Origin: Pseudomonadota bacterium
GTDB taxonomy: Bacteria; Desulfobacterota; Desulfovibrionia; Desulfovibrionales; Desulfovibrionaceae
Assembly (NCBI GenBank): GCA_023419375.1
Contig: JAEZYD010000030.1
Coordinates: 1-64,000, forward strand
Reading direction: 5' to 3'
DNA: 64,000 bases
Shown: piece after piece, positions 9,801 through 17,226 of the stretch
How positions within the stretch are numbered: position 1 is the stretch's first letter
How the letters are laid out: every line of letters begins with the position of its first letter
Notes under the pieces: model-generated
The model's input: only the letters and a program-made list of their open reading frames with translations
The model's database searches: none
What the model was told of the DNA's origin: nothing
Program-made: the position numbers and the translations under genes

Positions 9801-10149
9801 ACACAAGGTTGTGCACCTTGCGCACCTTGCCGCCGCGTTTGTAGATGGAGCTGATTTCCGTTTGCAGCAGAAACAGCGGGTCGGCGGATTCCTGCATGCC
9901 GGGGCCGGCCTTGGCATCCATGAACTCAAGCGTTTCGGGCTCAACCGCCAGCCGATACAGGCCCGTGTGCTCGTCCAGCACAAGCTGCTCCGCCAGTTCC
10001 GCCCGCCACTGGGGATGCGTAAAATCGCCGGTGCCCAGTACGTTGATGCCTTTGCAACGCGCCCAGGCCGCCAGATGGCGGGGATTGAGAGCCTTGCTTG
10101 TGGCGCGTGAAAAGCGGGAATGGATGTGCAGATCAGCTATAAAATTCAT
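6841..10149 (-). CDS. Endonuclease Q (PHP domain) fused to UvrD/Rep-type helicase
   Basis: The 1102-residue protein has two halves. Residues 1 to about 430 resemble endonuclease Q, a PHP-type metal nuclease that cuts DNA 5' of deaminated bases: DLHIHSRFS, GTGDFTHP, a later HSGANLG region, and a zinc-finger-like CPVCGKPL typical of that family. Residues from about 490 form a superfamily 1A helicase: Walker A GPGAGKTR, VDEVQDLS, GDPDQAIYGFRG, LTLHASKGLEF and LLYVGLTRA. A basic, Ala-rich linker with AKRGRKK joins them. The natural inference is a repair enzyme that nicks at uracil or hypoxanthine and then unwinds the nicked strand. Motifs of both halves are intact, so neither appears decayed. Confidence 0.88.
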   Translation of the reverse strand: MNFIADLHIHSRFSRATSKALNPRHLAAWARCKGINVLGTGDFTHPQWRAELAEQLVLDEHTGLYRLAVEPETLEFMDAKAGPGMQESADPLFLLQTEISSIYKRGGKVRKVHNLVFVPTLEDAERLSLRLAQIGNLNADGRPILGLDSRDLLEIMLECAPGSVMIPAHVWTPWFALFGSKSGFDRLEDCYGDLSEHIFALETGLSSDPAMNRLISRLDGYALVSNSDAHSGANLGREANLFAGRPSYAGMFAALRASARREDQSTLDCRFLGTMEFYPDEGKYHLDGHRACNVVLEPKESLALNNICPVCGKPLTVGVLHRVLELADRETTPELPREPEVRPLIPLAEVVGEILGVGPASRRVQERYSSLLRELGPELDILCSLPEADIRAHWEPLGEAVARMRRGQVYREGGYDGEYGTVRVFSPEELADARGTLPGVKAPAKRGRKKAEPLEPADTQATAALSSAVRVRRANLPLGGDAATKAASNFSAVKSATTTDTPAQVFAYSDEQQAALAAGPAPVLVLAGPGAGKTRVLVGRLQWLAEQGADMHRVRAVTFTRRAADELRERLGKAFDGAQTALPQCDTLHGMAWAALRSASADNPPLLLGEDAALNLFCIANPELEKRDARKLWDALALAREGGVLAQEPAQSPLARAAANYAARKNMGQRYVDYADLLDWWLVHARSLPGDERPQHVLVDEVQDLSAVQLAIVRALLPADGHGFFGIGDPDQAIYGFRGVTGQSEESLRACWPGLNVFRLGQSFRSSQSVLDMARSLLHHKGQCGPLLAAQSLTAELRLFSAPDERTEARWVAERVRHLLGATAHTLLDHSKGDDLHGLAGALAPGDIAVLVRLKAQIPPLRAALEQAGIPCAAPSQDGFWQDTACARLLGLLGSHCGFAQIPTGDQDQQDVLPQSWAAAENLPAPERMLPWLAEQPWAGEVFTGSRPWRELCRLWNQSGHWTGFFEQLAWLQEAELVRAKAESVQILTLHASKGLEFQAVFLPGLEDGLLPLRRELLFPAADAATSSAQASASEAEERRLLYVGLTRAARALFLSHCAQRTLYGRTLRLQPSPFMGQICEFCRHSTLTTRTRKEQKQISLL

Positions 10150-10202
10150 AATTCACCCTGTGGGATGGAATCTGTGCGGGATTGATTACGGCAAAGCCTG
10201 CT

Positions 10203-11027
10203 TCAGGCCAGCCAGGGGCAGAAGCGCAAGGCCTGCGCAGACCAACGAGGCACGCCATGGCCGCCACCTGTCACGCTACTACTGTGCAGCGTCAGCGGTG
10301 TTTCAATAACGGTTTCGTGCGCGGCATGCTTGCGGGCCAGAGCCAGAATCCGCAATGCGGGTTTTGCCCTGTGCGTTCTCACTGGCAGCAGGTGGCGCAG
10401 CCCGAGGCCAGCATCGTTCAAGGCAGCGCACAATTGCGGCAAGGCCGGTGCGTCATAAATGCAGCAAAAACAGCCCTGATGCCGCAGCAGAGCCGCCGCA
10501 GCGCGGCAGAATAGCTGGAGCACATATTCCCGGCTTTCCTCGCTCTGTGCGCCACGCAGCGCCCGTTCGCGCATGGAGCGGGACGAAGGCCTTCCGGCGA
10601 CTCCATAGGGCGGATTTGCCAGAACCAGATCAACCTTTCCGGCATGGCTGACGCCTGTCGTGCCTGCCAGCTCTGACATACGCTTTCTGTCGGCCAGATC
10701 AGCTTCGGCAAAGCGCAGCCTCTCTGTCAAGCCAAGGCGCGCGGCATTGGCTGTGGCGGCCTGCACAAGCGGCGCTTCCCTGTCCAGCCCCAGCCCGGTA
10801 ACGCCAGGGCACCGCAAGGCCAGCCCCAGCAGGGCGGCTCCGCAGCCGCAGCCAAGTTCTGCCGCAGTCAGATGCGCCTGACGTGACGTGTTCAGGCTTT
10901 CCACATAGCGCGCGGCAAAGGCAGCCAGCAGGAGGGCGTCCGCGCCAAAGCGCAGGCTGCCTTCCGGCTGCTCAAGCCCGCGTGGAAAAAGCTGACGGGC
11001 GCTGTAAAAAGGTTCATCCGTGTGCAT
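10203..11027 (-). CDS. N6-adenine methyltransferase, TrmN6/YfiC-like
   Basis: A 274-residue SAM-dependent methyltransferase. The start at MHTDEPFYS is chosen because GGAAGG lies just upstream; an in-frame start 63 bases earlier has no such site and would run through a terminator hairpin. Visible motifs are the SAM-binding AELGCGCGAALLGLA and the catalytic NPPYG of N6-adenine methylases. The family member TrmN6 methylates A37 of tRNA-Val, and this is the best guess for the substrate. It lies between the helicase fusion and the U32 gene on the same strand. The C-terminal part is poorly conserved, so the exact substrate is uncertain. Confidence 0.75.
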   Translation of the reverse strand: MHTDEPFYSARQLFPRGLEQPEGSLRFGADALLLAAFAARYVESLNTSRQAHLTAAELGCGCGAALLGLALRCPGVTGLGLDREAPLVQAATANAARLGLTERLRFAEADLADRKRMSELAGTTGVSHAGKVDLVLANPPYGVAGRPSSRSMRERALRGAQSEESREYVLQLFCRAAAALLRHQGCFCCIYDAPALPQLCAALNDAGLGLRHLLPVRTHRAKPALRILALARKHAAHETVIETPLTLHSSSVTGGGHGVPRWSAQALRFCPWLA

Positions 11028-11050
11028 TGGGCCTTCCTGCGCCGGAAAAA

Positions 11051-11086
11051 GGGCCGCCGACAGAACATGGTTTCTGACGGCGGCCC
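11051..11086 (-). terminator. Terminator downstream of the U32 peptidase gene
   Basis: On the minus strand GGGCCGCC pairs with GGCGGCCC around a 20-base inner segment, followed at once by TTTTT. It sits between the U32 gene and the ribosome-binding site of the methyltransferase gene. A further G/C hairpin without a T run (11121-11142) lies just before it. Confidence 0.75.
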
Positions 11087-11149
11087 GCAAGTATGTGTCA
11101 GGATGCTGCGAATGCGGTCAGCCCCCCGAGGTTTTGGGGGGCATGCCTG

Positions 11150-13405
11150 CTACAGCAGATCCCCTTCCCAGTTGAACAGGCTCTTGCGCCGCATTTCGGG
11201 CACAGAAGCTGGCGGATTTTCCTGCATGTGCGCAAAGAAACCGTATCCCGCCGAGAGCAGTTCCTGCCTTTTGGCGGTGATGTCCAGCGGCCAGCCGGGA
11301 TAAATCCAGATGTTGCCGCCGTACTGCCGCGCCCAGAAGGGTTCGCCCATGGGGCTGAGGAATGGCTCGTTGGGTTTGACGCCCAAAAGGCCGAAACGGC
11401 TGATGCCCACGGGCCAGTAGCCGGAAAGCACCACGCCAAGCGGCAGGGGGCTTTGCGCGGGCAGGGCCAGCATGTCCTCCTGCGCCAGTTCAGGGCTTAC
11501 AAAAGCGCCCGAAAATCCCATATTGGCAAGTATGCCAAGGGCCGAGGCGTTGGCCGCGTTGCAGAAAGGCCCGGCCAGCAGGTCGGCGTTTTCTTCAAGC
11601 TGTTCGGGGAACAATCCTCGCTGCCACGGGGCGTTGCACACAAAATGCCGTGCGCCGTCACGCCACAGCCGCCCGATGGAGCGGCGGATGGTTTCTTCTT
11701 CGTCAGGCCAGATAACAGGCGGCAGCCACCAGCACATGCGCGGGGCAACCGTGCGCGAAAGTTCGGCGCTGCGCGCCGAAAGCCAGAGGGCCTGCAACTG
11801 GCTGCGGCCGGTGCGGGTCTCCTTGCCGTGGGGAACGCTCGAGCGCACGTACATATCGGGCCGGGTTTTGGCCTTGATGGGTTTGGGCAGACGCGGGTCG
11901 CTTTCCACGGCCTTGCTGGGGCGGGAGGGCATGGCCTCAAGGCGCGCCTGCCAGCTTTTGATGATACGCATGAGTTCCGGTTCGCGTCGGTCAATAAGAA
12001 AAACGGGCGTTCCGGCCTTGGGCGTCTTGTGCTTGGGCAGGCGCATAGTGAGGCTGCCGCCCTTGGGAATACGCCGGGTCACGGGTAGGGTGGCATGCCA
12101 GCGCTCATCCTCGACGCCCACGCGCAGGTAATCCTGCGGCAGCAGTTCAAAGAAGGGCTTGAGCGTCACGCCGCCTTCAGGCTCGATGCGAATCTTGCCC
12201 GCCAGCAGGCCGGAACTGGTCTGACCGTCCGGCGTGGTGGGGATGGTGTGATCCTTCTGCGGCAAAAAGCGCGCGCGGGAGGAGGGCCGCCCCAGCGACA
12301 TCTGCAAAATTTCTTCCGCAGCCTTGCGGGCCTGGGCATCGCCGGGGTTGTCGCGCAGCATGCGGTAGGCCGTGACCACGTGGTACACGTAGTGCGGGCC
12401 TTTTTTGCGGCCTTCGATCTTCCACGACACAAGGTGGGGGATGTTCAGCAGGGTTTTTGCCAGCACGTCCAGCGAAAGGTCGAGGCAGGAGAACCAGCGG
12501 CCGTTGTGCTCCTTGCCGCGCACCTGCCCGCGCGAGGCAGGGCGGCGTGGCGCGTCAAAAGATTCATTTCTGCGGTCGTCCGGCCTGCCGCGTCCGGCCC
12601 TTGGGTCACGCCCATCGCGGCCATCCCGCCCATTGCGGTTTTTGCGGGCGATGTCCATGCGCGACTGTTCCTGGCGCATGCGATCCTGTTCCTCGCGTTC
12701 GGCATTGCGCACAAGCGCAATGGCCGCAGGGCCGCCCTGGCGGTACACGCGGCGGCAGGGCTGCACGCAGCGGCCACGCAGGCCGCTTTTGCCGCCCATG
12801 TAGCTCGACCAGTAGCAACGGCCCGAAACGCAGTAGCACAGCGCGCCGTGCACAAAGCATTCAAGGTCAAGGCCTTCGGGGCAGGCCTCGCCCATGGTGC
12901 GGATTTCATCAATGGAAAGCTCGCGCGGCAGGATAACGCGGTTGGCCCCGAGTTTCTTTGCCTGCACAAGGCTTTCCGGATGGGTGAGGTTGGCAAGGGT
13001 GGAAAGAAAAAGCCCACCCTCAAAGCCAGCCTGACGCGCCAGATCCAGCATTGCCAGATCCTGCACGATAAGCCCGTCGGGCCTGACCTGACGGGCCAGG
13101 CGCGCCGCCAGCCGATATGCCTGAGCCGGTTCGTTGGGCTTGACCAGGGTATTCATGGCCACGTAAACGCGGGCGTTTTCCGCATGGGCAAGGTCTGTCA
13201 GGCGCGAAAGTTCCGTCAGCCCAAAGTTTTCTGCCTGCATGCGGGCCGAAAAATGCTTGAGGCCCAGATAGATGGCGTCTGCCCCGGCGGCAAGAGCGGC
13301 CAGGAATGAAGGCGCGTCGCCCGCCGGAGCCAGAATTTCCGGCCGGGCGGGCGTGGGGGCGGATATGTTCAGATGATCCGCAGAGGTGGAGAAAGTGTCG
13401 TTCAT
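11150..13405 (-). CDS. U32-family peptidase-like protein (RlhA/TrhP relative)
   Basis: A 751-residue U32 (collagenase-like) protein. The N-terminal half is a TIM-barrel beginning PEILAPAGD and carries the family signature ECFVHGALCYCVSGRCYWSS followed by cysteines in GRCVQPCR, probably an Fe-S or metal-binding set. E. coli members of this family act in hydroxylation of 23S rRNA or tRNA rather than as proven proteases, so an RNA-modification role is plausible. Between the signature and KEHNGRWFSCLDL there is an unusual Arg/Gly/Asp-rich insert of roughly 70 residues (NRNGRDGRDGRD, GRGRPDDRR). The 3' end of the gene overlaps nothing, and its start overlaps the stop of the epimerase gene by 4 bases. 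Confidence 0.88.
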   Translation of the reverse strand: MNDTFSTSADHLNISAPTPARPEILAPAGDAPSFLAALAAGADAIYLGLKHFSARMQAENFGLTELSRLTDLAHAENARVYVAMNTLVKPNEPAQAYRLAARLARQVRPDGLIVQDLAMLDLARQAGFEGGLFLSTLANLTHPESLVQAKKLGANRVILPRELSIDEIRTMGEACPEGLDLECFVHGALCYCVSGRCYWSSYMGGKSGLRGRCVQPCRRVYRQGGPAAIALVRNAEREEQDRMRQEQSRMDIARKNRNGRDGRDGRDPRAGRGRPDDRRNESFDAPRRPASRGQVRGKEHNGRWFSCLDLSLDVLAKTLLNIPHLVSWKIEGRKKGPHYVYHVVTAYRMLRDNPGDAQARKAAEEILQMSLGRPSSRARFLPQKDHTIPTTPDGQTSSGLLAGKIRIEPEGGVTLKPFFELLPQDYLRVGVEDERWHATLPVTRRIPKGGSLTMRLPKHKTPKAGTPVFLIDRREPELMRIIKSWQARLEAMPSRPSKAVESDPRLPKPIKAKTRPDMYVRSSVPHGKETRTGRSQLQALWLSARSAELSRTVAPRMCWWLPPVIWPDEEETIRRSIGRLWRDGARHFVCNAPWQRGLFPEQLEENADLLAGPFCNAANASALGILANMGFSGAFVSPELAQEDMLALPAQSPLPLGVVLSGYWPVGISRFGLLGVKPNEPFLSPMGEPFWARQYGGNIWIYPGWPLDITAKRQELLSAGYGFFAHMQENPPASVPEMRRKSLFNWEGDLL

Positions 13406-14418
13406 ATTTTATAATACTCTTTGTACCAGGCCACAAAGCGGGCTATACCCTCGCTGAGGGGCATGGAAGGGGCAAAGCCGGTGGCGGCGGTGAGGTCGTC
13501 AATATTGGCCCAGGTGGATTCAACATCGCCCGGTTGCATGGGCAGAAGCTCCTTGCGGGCCTTCATGCCAAGGGCGTCTTCAAGGGTGCTGATGAAATCG
13601 TTGAGTTCCACCGTATGGTTGTTGCCTATGTTGTAGATGCGCCAGGGCGCGGAGCTGCTGGCGGGGTTGGGATTTGCGGGGTCAAAGTCCGGGTCGGGCT
13701 GCGGGGCCAGCGGCAGCAGACGCACCACGCCTTCGATGATGTCGTCGATATAGGTAAAGTCGCGGCGCATGCGCCCTTCGTTGAACACCTTGATGGGTTC
13801 GCCGCGCACAATGGCGGTGGTGAACAGGTGCAGGGCCATATCCGGCCTGCCCCAGGGGCCGTAAACGGTAAAAAAGCGCAGGCCCGTGCAGGGAACGCGG
13901 AACAGATGGCTGTAGGAATGGGCCATCAGTTCGTTGCTTTTCTTGGTGGCGGCGTACAGGCTGACCGGGTGGTCAACGTTATGGTGCACACTGTAGGGCC
14001 GTGCCGTGTTCATGCCATACACGGAAGAAGACGAGGCAAAAAGCAGATGCCCCACCTTGTTCTGGCGGCAGCCTTCAAGAATATGCCCAAAGCCCAGCAG
14101 GTTGGCGTTGAGGTACGATTCCGGGTTCTGGATGCTGTAGCGCACGCCTGCCTGCCCCGCAAGGTTGACCACATGGGTAAATCCTTCGCGGGCGAACAGG
14201 GCGGCCATTGCCGGGCCATCTGCCATGTCCAGAAGTTCAAATCGGAAGCGCTGCGCCTCCGGCATGGCGGCAAGTTGGGCCAGACGGTCTTTTTTTAGTT
14301 GCACATCGTAATAGTCGTTGCAATTATCAACGCCCACCACGCTGTGCCCATCGGCCAGAAGCCGTTGGGAAAGATGGTATCCAATAAAGCCCGCTGCGCC
14401 TGTTACCAGAACATGCAT
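13402..14418 (-). CDS. NAD-dependent epimerase, UDP-glucuronate 4-epimerase type
   Basis: A 338-residue short-chain dehydrogenase/epimerase. The start MHVLVTGAAGFIG is preceded by GGGAGG at the right distance, although the open frame extends much further upstream. Motifs are the Rossmann GxxGxxG (GAAGFIG), the VDNCNDYYD loop typical of UDP-glucuronate epimerases, the catalytic Ser-rich SSSSVYG and the YAATKK Tyr/Lys pair (YxxxK). It interconverts UDP-glucuronate and UDP-galacturonate for surface polysaccharide. The start of the U32 gene overlaps its stop by 4 bases, so translation is coupled. No other polysaccharide genes are adjacent. Confidence 0.9.
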   Translation of the reverse strand: MHVLVTGAAGFIGYHLSQRLLADGHSVVGVDNCNDYYDVQLKKDRLAQLAAMPEAQRFRFELLDMADGPAMAALFAREGFTHVVNLAGQAGVRYSIQNPESYLNANLLGFGHILEGCRQNKVGHLLFASSSSVYGMNTARPYSVHHNVDHPVSLYAATKKSNELMAHSYSHLFRVPCTGLRFFTVYGPWGRPDMALHLFTTAIVRGEPIKVFNEGRMRRDFTYIDDIIEGVVRLLPLAPQPDPDFDPANPNPASSSAPWRIYNIGNNHTVELNDFISTLEDALGMKARKELLPMQPGDVESTWANIDDLTAATGFAPSMPLSEGIARFVAWYKEYYKI

Positions 14419-14565
14419 GAGAACCTCCCAGTGTGCATGCAGGCAAAGTAAGCCAGATGCGCGTTCTGGGCAAGAGCGGCGCGCAACGGTGAAATCCTTG
14501 TTTCGGGGTATGGGGGCTTGCGGGAAAAAGCGCCGCATCGTATGTTTTGAGGACCGAGGTAAAGA

Positions 14566-15567
14566 ATGCAGAAAGCAGAGAATAAAGGATCCGAAACGCA
14601 AGGCAAGTCCGCATCTTCTGCGGGTAAAGGCCGCCGTCAGGATCGCGTAGCCTGGTACGCTGGCCCGTACAAGGACGCGCTCATATATCTTATGGTCGCC
14701 ATCTTTTTTGTAGAGATGATTGTTGGCGGCATTTCTTTTTTTTACGGCGTCATGCATGCCGCGCCGGATGTTCCTGGCGGCCCGCCGCTGGCGCGTTTTC
14801 CCTGGCTTGGCTGGGCCGTTGCCGCGGTGCTCGCCCCTGTGGGGCTGATGCTCATTGTGCACCTCTCCGGCACCTGGGTTTCGCGCTATCTGGGGCGCGA
14901 GGACAGCATGCAGGGCGGGCAGGGATCCGGGCAGGCGGCTGACGATGAGCAGGTGCCTGAACGGCTGCGCCGTTTCTATGCCATAATCCGCAATGCGCCC
15001 ACGGTGGTTTTGCTGCTGGGCATCATGCTGCTGGGTGCGGGGCTGTTTTTTGTGGACGGGGCATTCTCTGCCCTGATGCGCCTTGGCGGCGCGCTGACTG
15101 AATATATCCCCTGGATTGCGGGCAGTCTGGCCGCGCTTATTGCCGTGTGCTATCTGGTGCACCGCTGGTTTGTGTACCGCCACCACCGCATGCAGCAGGA
15201 ATATGAATACCGGCGCGAGGTGCTGGAACGCACGGGCATTGTGCTGGTGGACAAGGGCTGCATACCCCTGCCGCAAAATGAGGTGCAGCGTCTGGCCCTT
15301 GGCGGGCATGTGGTGGAGGCGCAGGCCTTGCCCCCGGCCCTTGACGCCGAAGCTGCATCGGGTGATGCCGCGGCTGACCGCAATGGAACGGCGGGACATG
15401 ACGACGATGTGACCGATGCGGAAATTATCAGCCCCGACACGGTAAATCCGTCTGAAGATACGACTGGCGCGACCCCTGCGGACAGCGCAGCCATGCCCGC
15501 TGACGCGTCAAAGCCCGTTGATGCCTCCGCAGCTGATGAGGCTGAAAAGCCCCGCAAGCAAGGTTAA
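14566..15567 (+). CDS. Membrane protein of unknown function, four predicted helices
   Basis: A 333-residue protein with four likely membrane helices: about residues 37-60, 82-104, 145-167 and 178-200. A cytoplasmic tail of roughly 130 residues follows, rich in Ala, Asp and Glu (DAEAASGDAAADRNG). The start ATG has GAGG upstream. The tail is low-complexity and probably unstructured. It is divergent from the epimerase gene and 45 bases upstream of the HxlR regulator gene, which may share its transcript. I do not recognise a family, and the sequence shows no enzymatic motif. Confidence 0.75.
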   Translation: MQKAENKGSETQGKSASSAGKGRRQDRVAWYAGPYKDALIYLMVAIFFVEMIVGGISFFYGVMHAAPDVPGGPPLARFPWLGWAVAAVLAPVGLMLIVHLSGTWVSRYLGREDSMQGGQGSGQAADDEQVPERLRRFYAIIRNAPTVVLLLGIMLLGAGLFFVDGAFSALMRLGGALTEYIPWIAGSLAALIAVCYLVHRWFVYRHHRMQQEYEYRREVLERTGIVLVDKGCIPLPQNEVQRLALGGHVVEAQALPPALDAEAASGDAAADRNGTAGHDDDVTDAEIISPDTVNPSEDTTGATPADSAAMPADASKPVDASAADEAEKPRKQG

Positions 15568-15612
15568 CTGCTGATATGGCACCGTATTGTTCAGCGCTAA
15601 AGCGGCGGAAGC

Positions 15613-15987
15613 ATGAGCATACCCACACCAGGTAAACCTGTTCGCGGTTCCCGCAGCGGCGTGCCGCTCATGGCGCTGTTTGACCTGCTGGGCAAGCGGT
15701 GGGCCATGGGCGTCATCTGGCAACTGCGCAAGGGCCCGGCCACATTCCGCGCCTTGCAGGAGGCCTGCGAATCCATATCCCCGGCGGTGCTCAACAGCCG
15801 TTTGAAAGAACTGCGCGAGGCAAAGCTCGTGTGCACCACCAATGACGGCTATGCCCTGACAGACATGGGTGTGGAGTTGAGCCTTCTGCTGGAGCCATTT
15901 GGAGCCTGGGCCATCACCTGGGCTATGGAAGTGGCCCCGGAGGAGGCCGAACGCTGGAGCGAACTGCTCAGCAAAAGGCTTGCGTAG
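15613..15987 (+). CDS. HxlR-family winged-helix transcriptional regulator
   Basis: A 124-residue MarR-like HxlR protein. The recognition region is typical: LLGKRWAMGVIWQL, GPATFRALQ, ISPAVLNSRLKELREAKLV, then a wing. HxlR proteins often sense electrophiles or redox through an N-terminal cysteine. Here the only cysteines are in EACES and LVCTT, inside the winged helix, so a classical N-terminal sensor cysteine is missing. It is convergent with the tautomerase gene 38 bases away. The inverted repeat upstream of that gene is a possible target, by position only. Confidence 0.88.
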   Translation: MSIPTPGKPVRGSRSGVPLMALFDLLGKRWAMGVIWQLRKGPATFRALQEACESISPAVLNSRLKELREAKLVCTTNDGYALTDMGVELSLLLEPFGAWAITWAMEVAPEEAERWSELLSKRLA

Positions 15988-16025
15988 CCGCCTCCCCCGG
16001 GGATTCCTGCATAATCGGGCGCAGA

Positions 16026-16223
16026 TTAGTGTTGCGCGGCCTTGATGGCCTTGAGCGTCCGGCCTCCCAAACCGATGGCATCGGTTGCGTATTCCTCAAT
16101 AAAGACCACGAACTTTTCCTGCGGAACAGACGTTGCCGCGACTGCGGCTGCGGTCAGGCCTTCAATGAGATTTTTCTTCACTTCTTCCGTGGTGCTGTGC
16201 ATGGCTATGGTAATGACGGGCAT
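16026..16223 (-). CDS. 4-oxalocrotonate tautomerase-family protein
   Basis: A 65-residue protein that, after removal of Met, starts with the catalytic N-terminal proline (MPVITIAMHS). AAGGAG precedes the chosen ATG; the open frame extends further upstream without a ribosome-binding site. The size and the ending with GLGGRTLKAIK fit the small tautomerase family, whose Pro-1 acts as a general base in keto-enol tautomerisation of unsaturated acids. The natural substrate cannot be told from sequence. It is convergent with the HxlR regulator gene and separated from cbiC by a 300-base gap. Confidence 0.88.
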   Translation of the reverse strand: MPVITIAMHSTTEEVKKNLIEGLTAAAVAATSVPQEKFVVFIEEYATDAIGLGGRTLKAIKAAQH

Positions 16224-16302
16224 GGTTTGCTCCTTGTCGTTTGATCTTGCGGCTTGCGCTCCGCGCATTTTGGGAAGCTGCAAGCAAAGGTAGTGTTCTT
16301 GC

Positions 16303-16330
16303 GCGCGCTATGGAATAAATAGCGCGCTAT
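16303..16330. promoter_or_regulatory. Inverted repeat upstream of the tautomerase gene
   Basis: GCGCGCTAT and ATAGCGCGC are separated by 7 bases, and the second arm extends into a 12-base palindrome (ATAGCGCGCTAT). It lies about 80-105 bases upstream of the tautomerase start, in the 303-base gap before cbiC. This is an operator-like architecture; the neighbouring HxlR protein is the obvious candidate. Apart from this and the hairpin at 16426 I see nothing in this gap. Confidence 0.45.
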
Positions 16331-16425
16331 GAAAAAAATAGCAAGGACTGCCCAAGGTCAAGGCTGCAAAGACGGCAGGTTGTGCCCGTATGACGGATTC
16401 TTCAAGGTTTAGCTGCCAAAAGCTG

Positions 16426-16472
16426 ATGGGCATTCCCTGAACGTGTTCATGTTCAGGGAATGCCCATTTTTT
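16426..16472 (+). terminator. Long perfect hairpin with T run
   Basis: A 17-base perfect stem (ATGGGCATTCCCTGAAC and its complement) with an 8-base loop is followed by TTTTT on the plus strand. No plus-strand gene precedes it closely. On the minus strand it follows the cbiC stop by 55 bases, with a weak T stretch further on. It may act in either direction. Confidence 0.55.
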
Positions 16473-16526
16473 CTAACGAGCAAGTATCCAGATTTTTGCT
16501 GAAAAAACTGCCACCCGGTGCTTTAT

Positions 16527-17219
16527 CTAAAGAGCCGCAACCTGGGTGAGGCCCCGCCGCGCAAGGGCTATGTCCGCCAGCGCGTTGATGCAGGCCGCCG
16601 CCACAGCGGAGCCGCCCTTGCGTCCCAGCAGGGTAAAGTGGGGCCAGGGGCTTTGCCGCAAAAGTTCCTTTGACTGCGCCGCGTTCACAAAGCCCACAGG
16701 CATGCCCACGATGAGGGCAGGTGGCTGCGCGCCTTGCGCAAGCACGTCCAGAAGCCCCAGCAGGGCTGTGGGCGCGTTGCCGATGACCACAATATTGCCG
16801 CCCATGTTTTGCGCAATGCTCTCAAGCCCGGCGCGGGAGCGTGTGGTGCCCCGGCTGGCGGCCAGCTCCGCAAGACCGGGCAGGGCCATGAGCGGCGTCA
16901 CCGTTACCCCCAGCGGTTCAAGGCGGCGCATGGGCAGGCCAGCGGCGGCCATGCGGGTGTCGGTATACACGGTGCAGCCCGCGAGCAGGGCGTTCACGCC
17001 AGATTCAAGGCCCTGGGCGCTCAGCCGCAGGTCGTCCACGATATCCGTATCGCCAAGGGTGTGGACACAGCGACGGGCCACTTGCCAGAGCGGGCCGCTA
17101 AAGGCTCGCGGTTCGGGAATTTCCGCATCTATGATGGCGAAAGAGCGGTTTTCAATCTCGGCAGGGGTGCAGGCCGGGTCAAGGTCAACACTGATTTTGT
17201 CTGTGGGGGTGTGAACCAT
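16527..17219 (-). CDS. cbiC: Precorrin-8X / cobalt-precorrin-8 methylmutase
   Basis: CbiC/CobH moves the C-11 methyl group to C-12, giving (cobalt-)hydrogenobyrinate in corrin-ring synthesis. The 230-residue protein starts at MVHTPTDK, chosen for the GAGGA upstream. The family hallmarks are visible: IENRSFAIID, the catalytic His in RRCVHTLGDTD, CTVYTDTRMA, GNAPTALLGLL and PVGFVNAA. The gene starts 8 bases after the cbiA stop, so it is in the same operon. It catalyses the step directly before the amidation performed by CbiA. Confidence 0.94.
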   Translation of the reverse strand: MVHTPTDKISVDLDPACTPAEIENRSFAIIDAEIPEPRAFSGPLWQVARRCVHTLGDTDIVDDLRLSAQGLESGVNALLAGCTVYTDTRMAAAGLPMRRLEPLGVTVTPLMALPGLAELAASRGTTRSRAGLESIAQNMGGNIVVIGNAPTALLGLLDVLAQGAQPPALIVGMPVGFVNAAQSKELLRQSPWPHFTLLGRKGGSAVAAACINALADIALARRGLTQVAAL

Positions 17220-17226
17220 AAGATCC

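Noticed and set aside
14419..15399. N-terminal extension of the epimerase to 665 residues
   Set aside because: The extension lies opposite a convincing plus-strand membrane protein gene, and the Rossmann fold begins at MHVLVTG with GGGAGG upstream.
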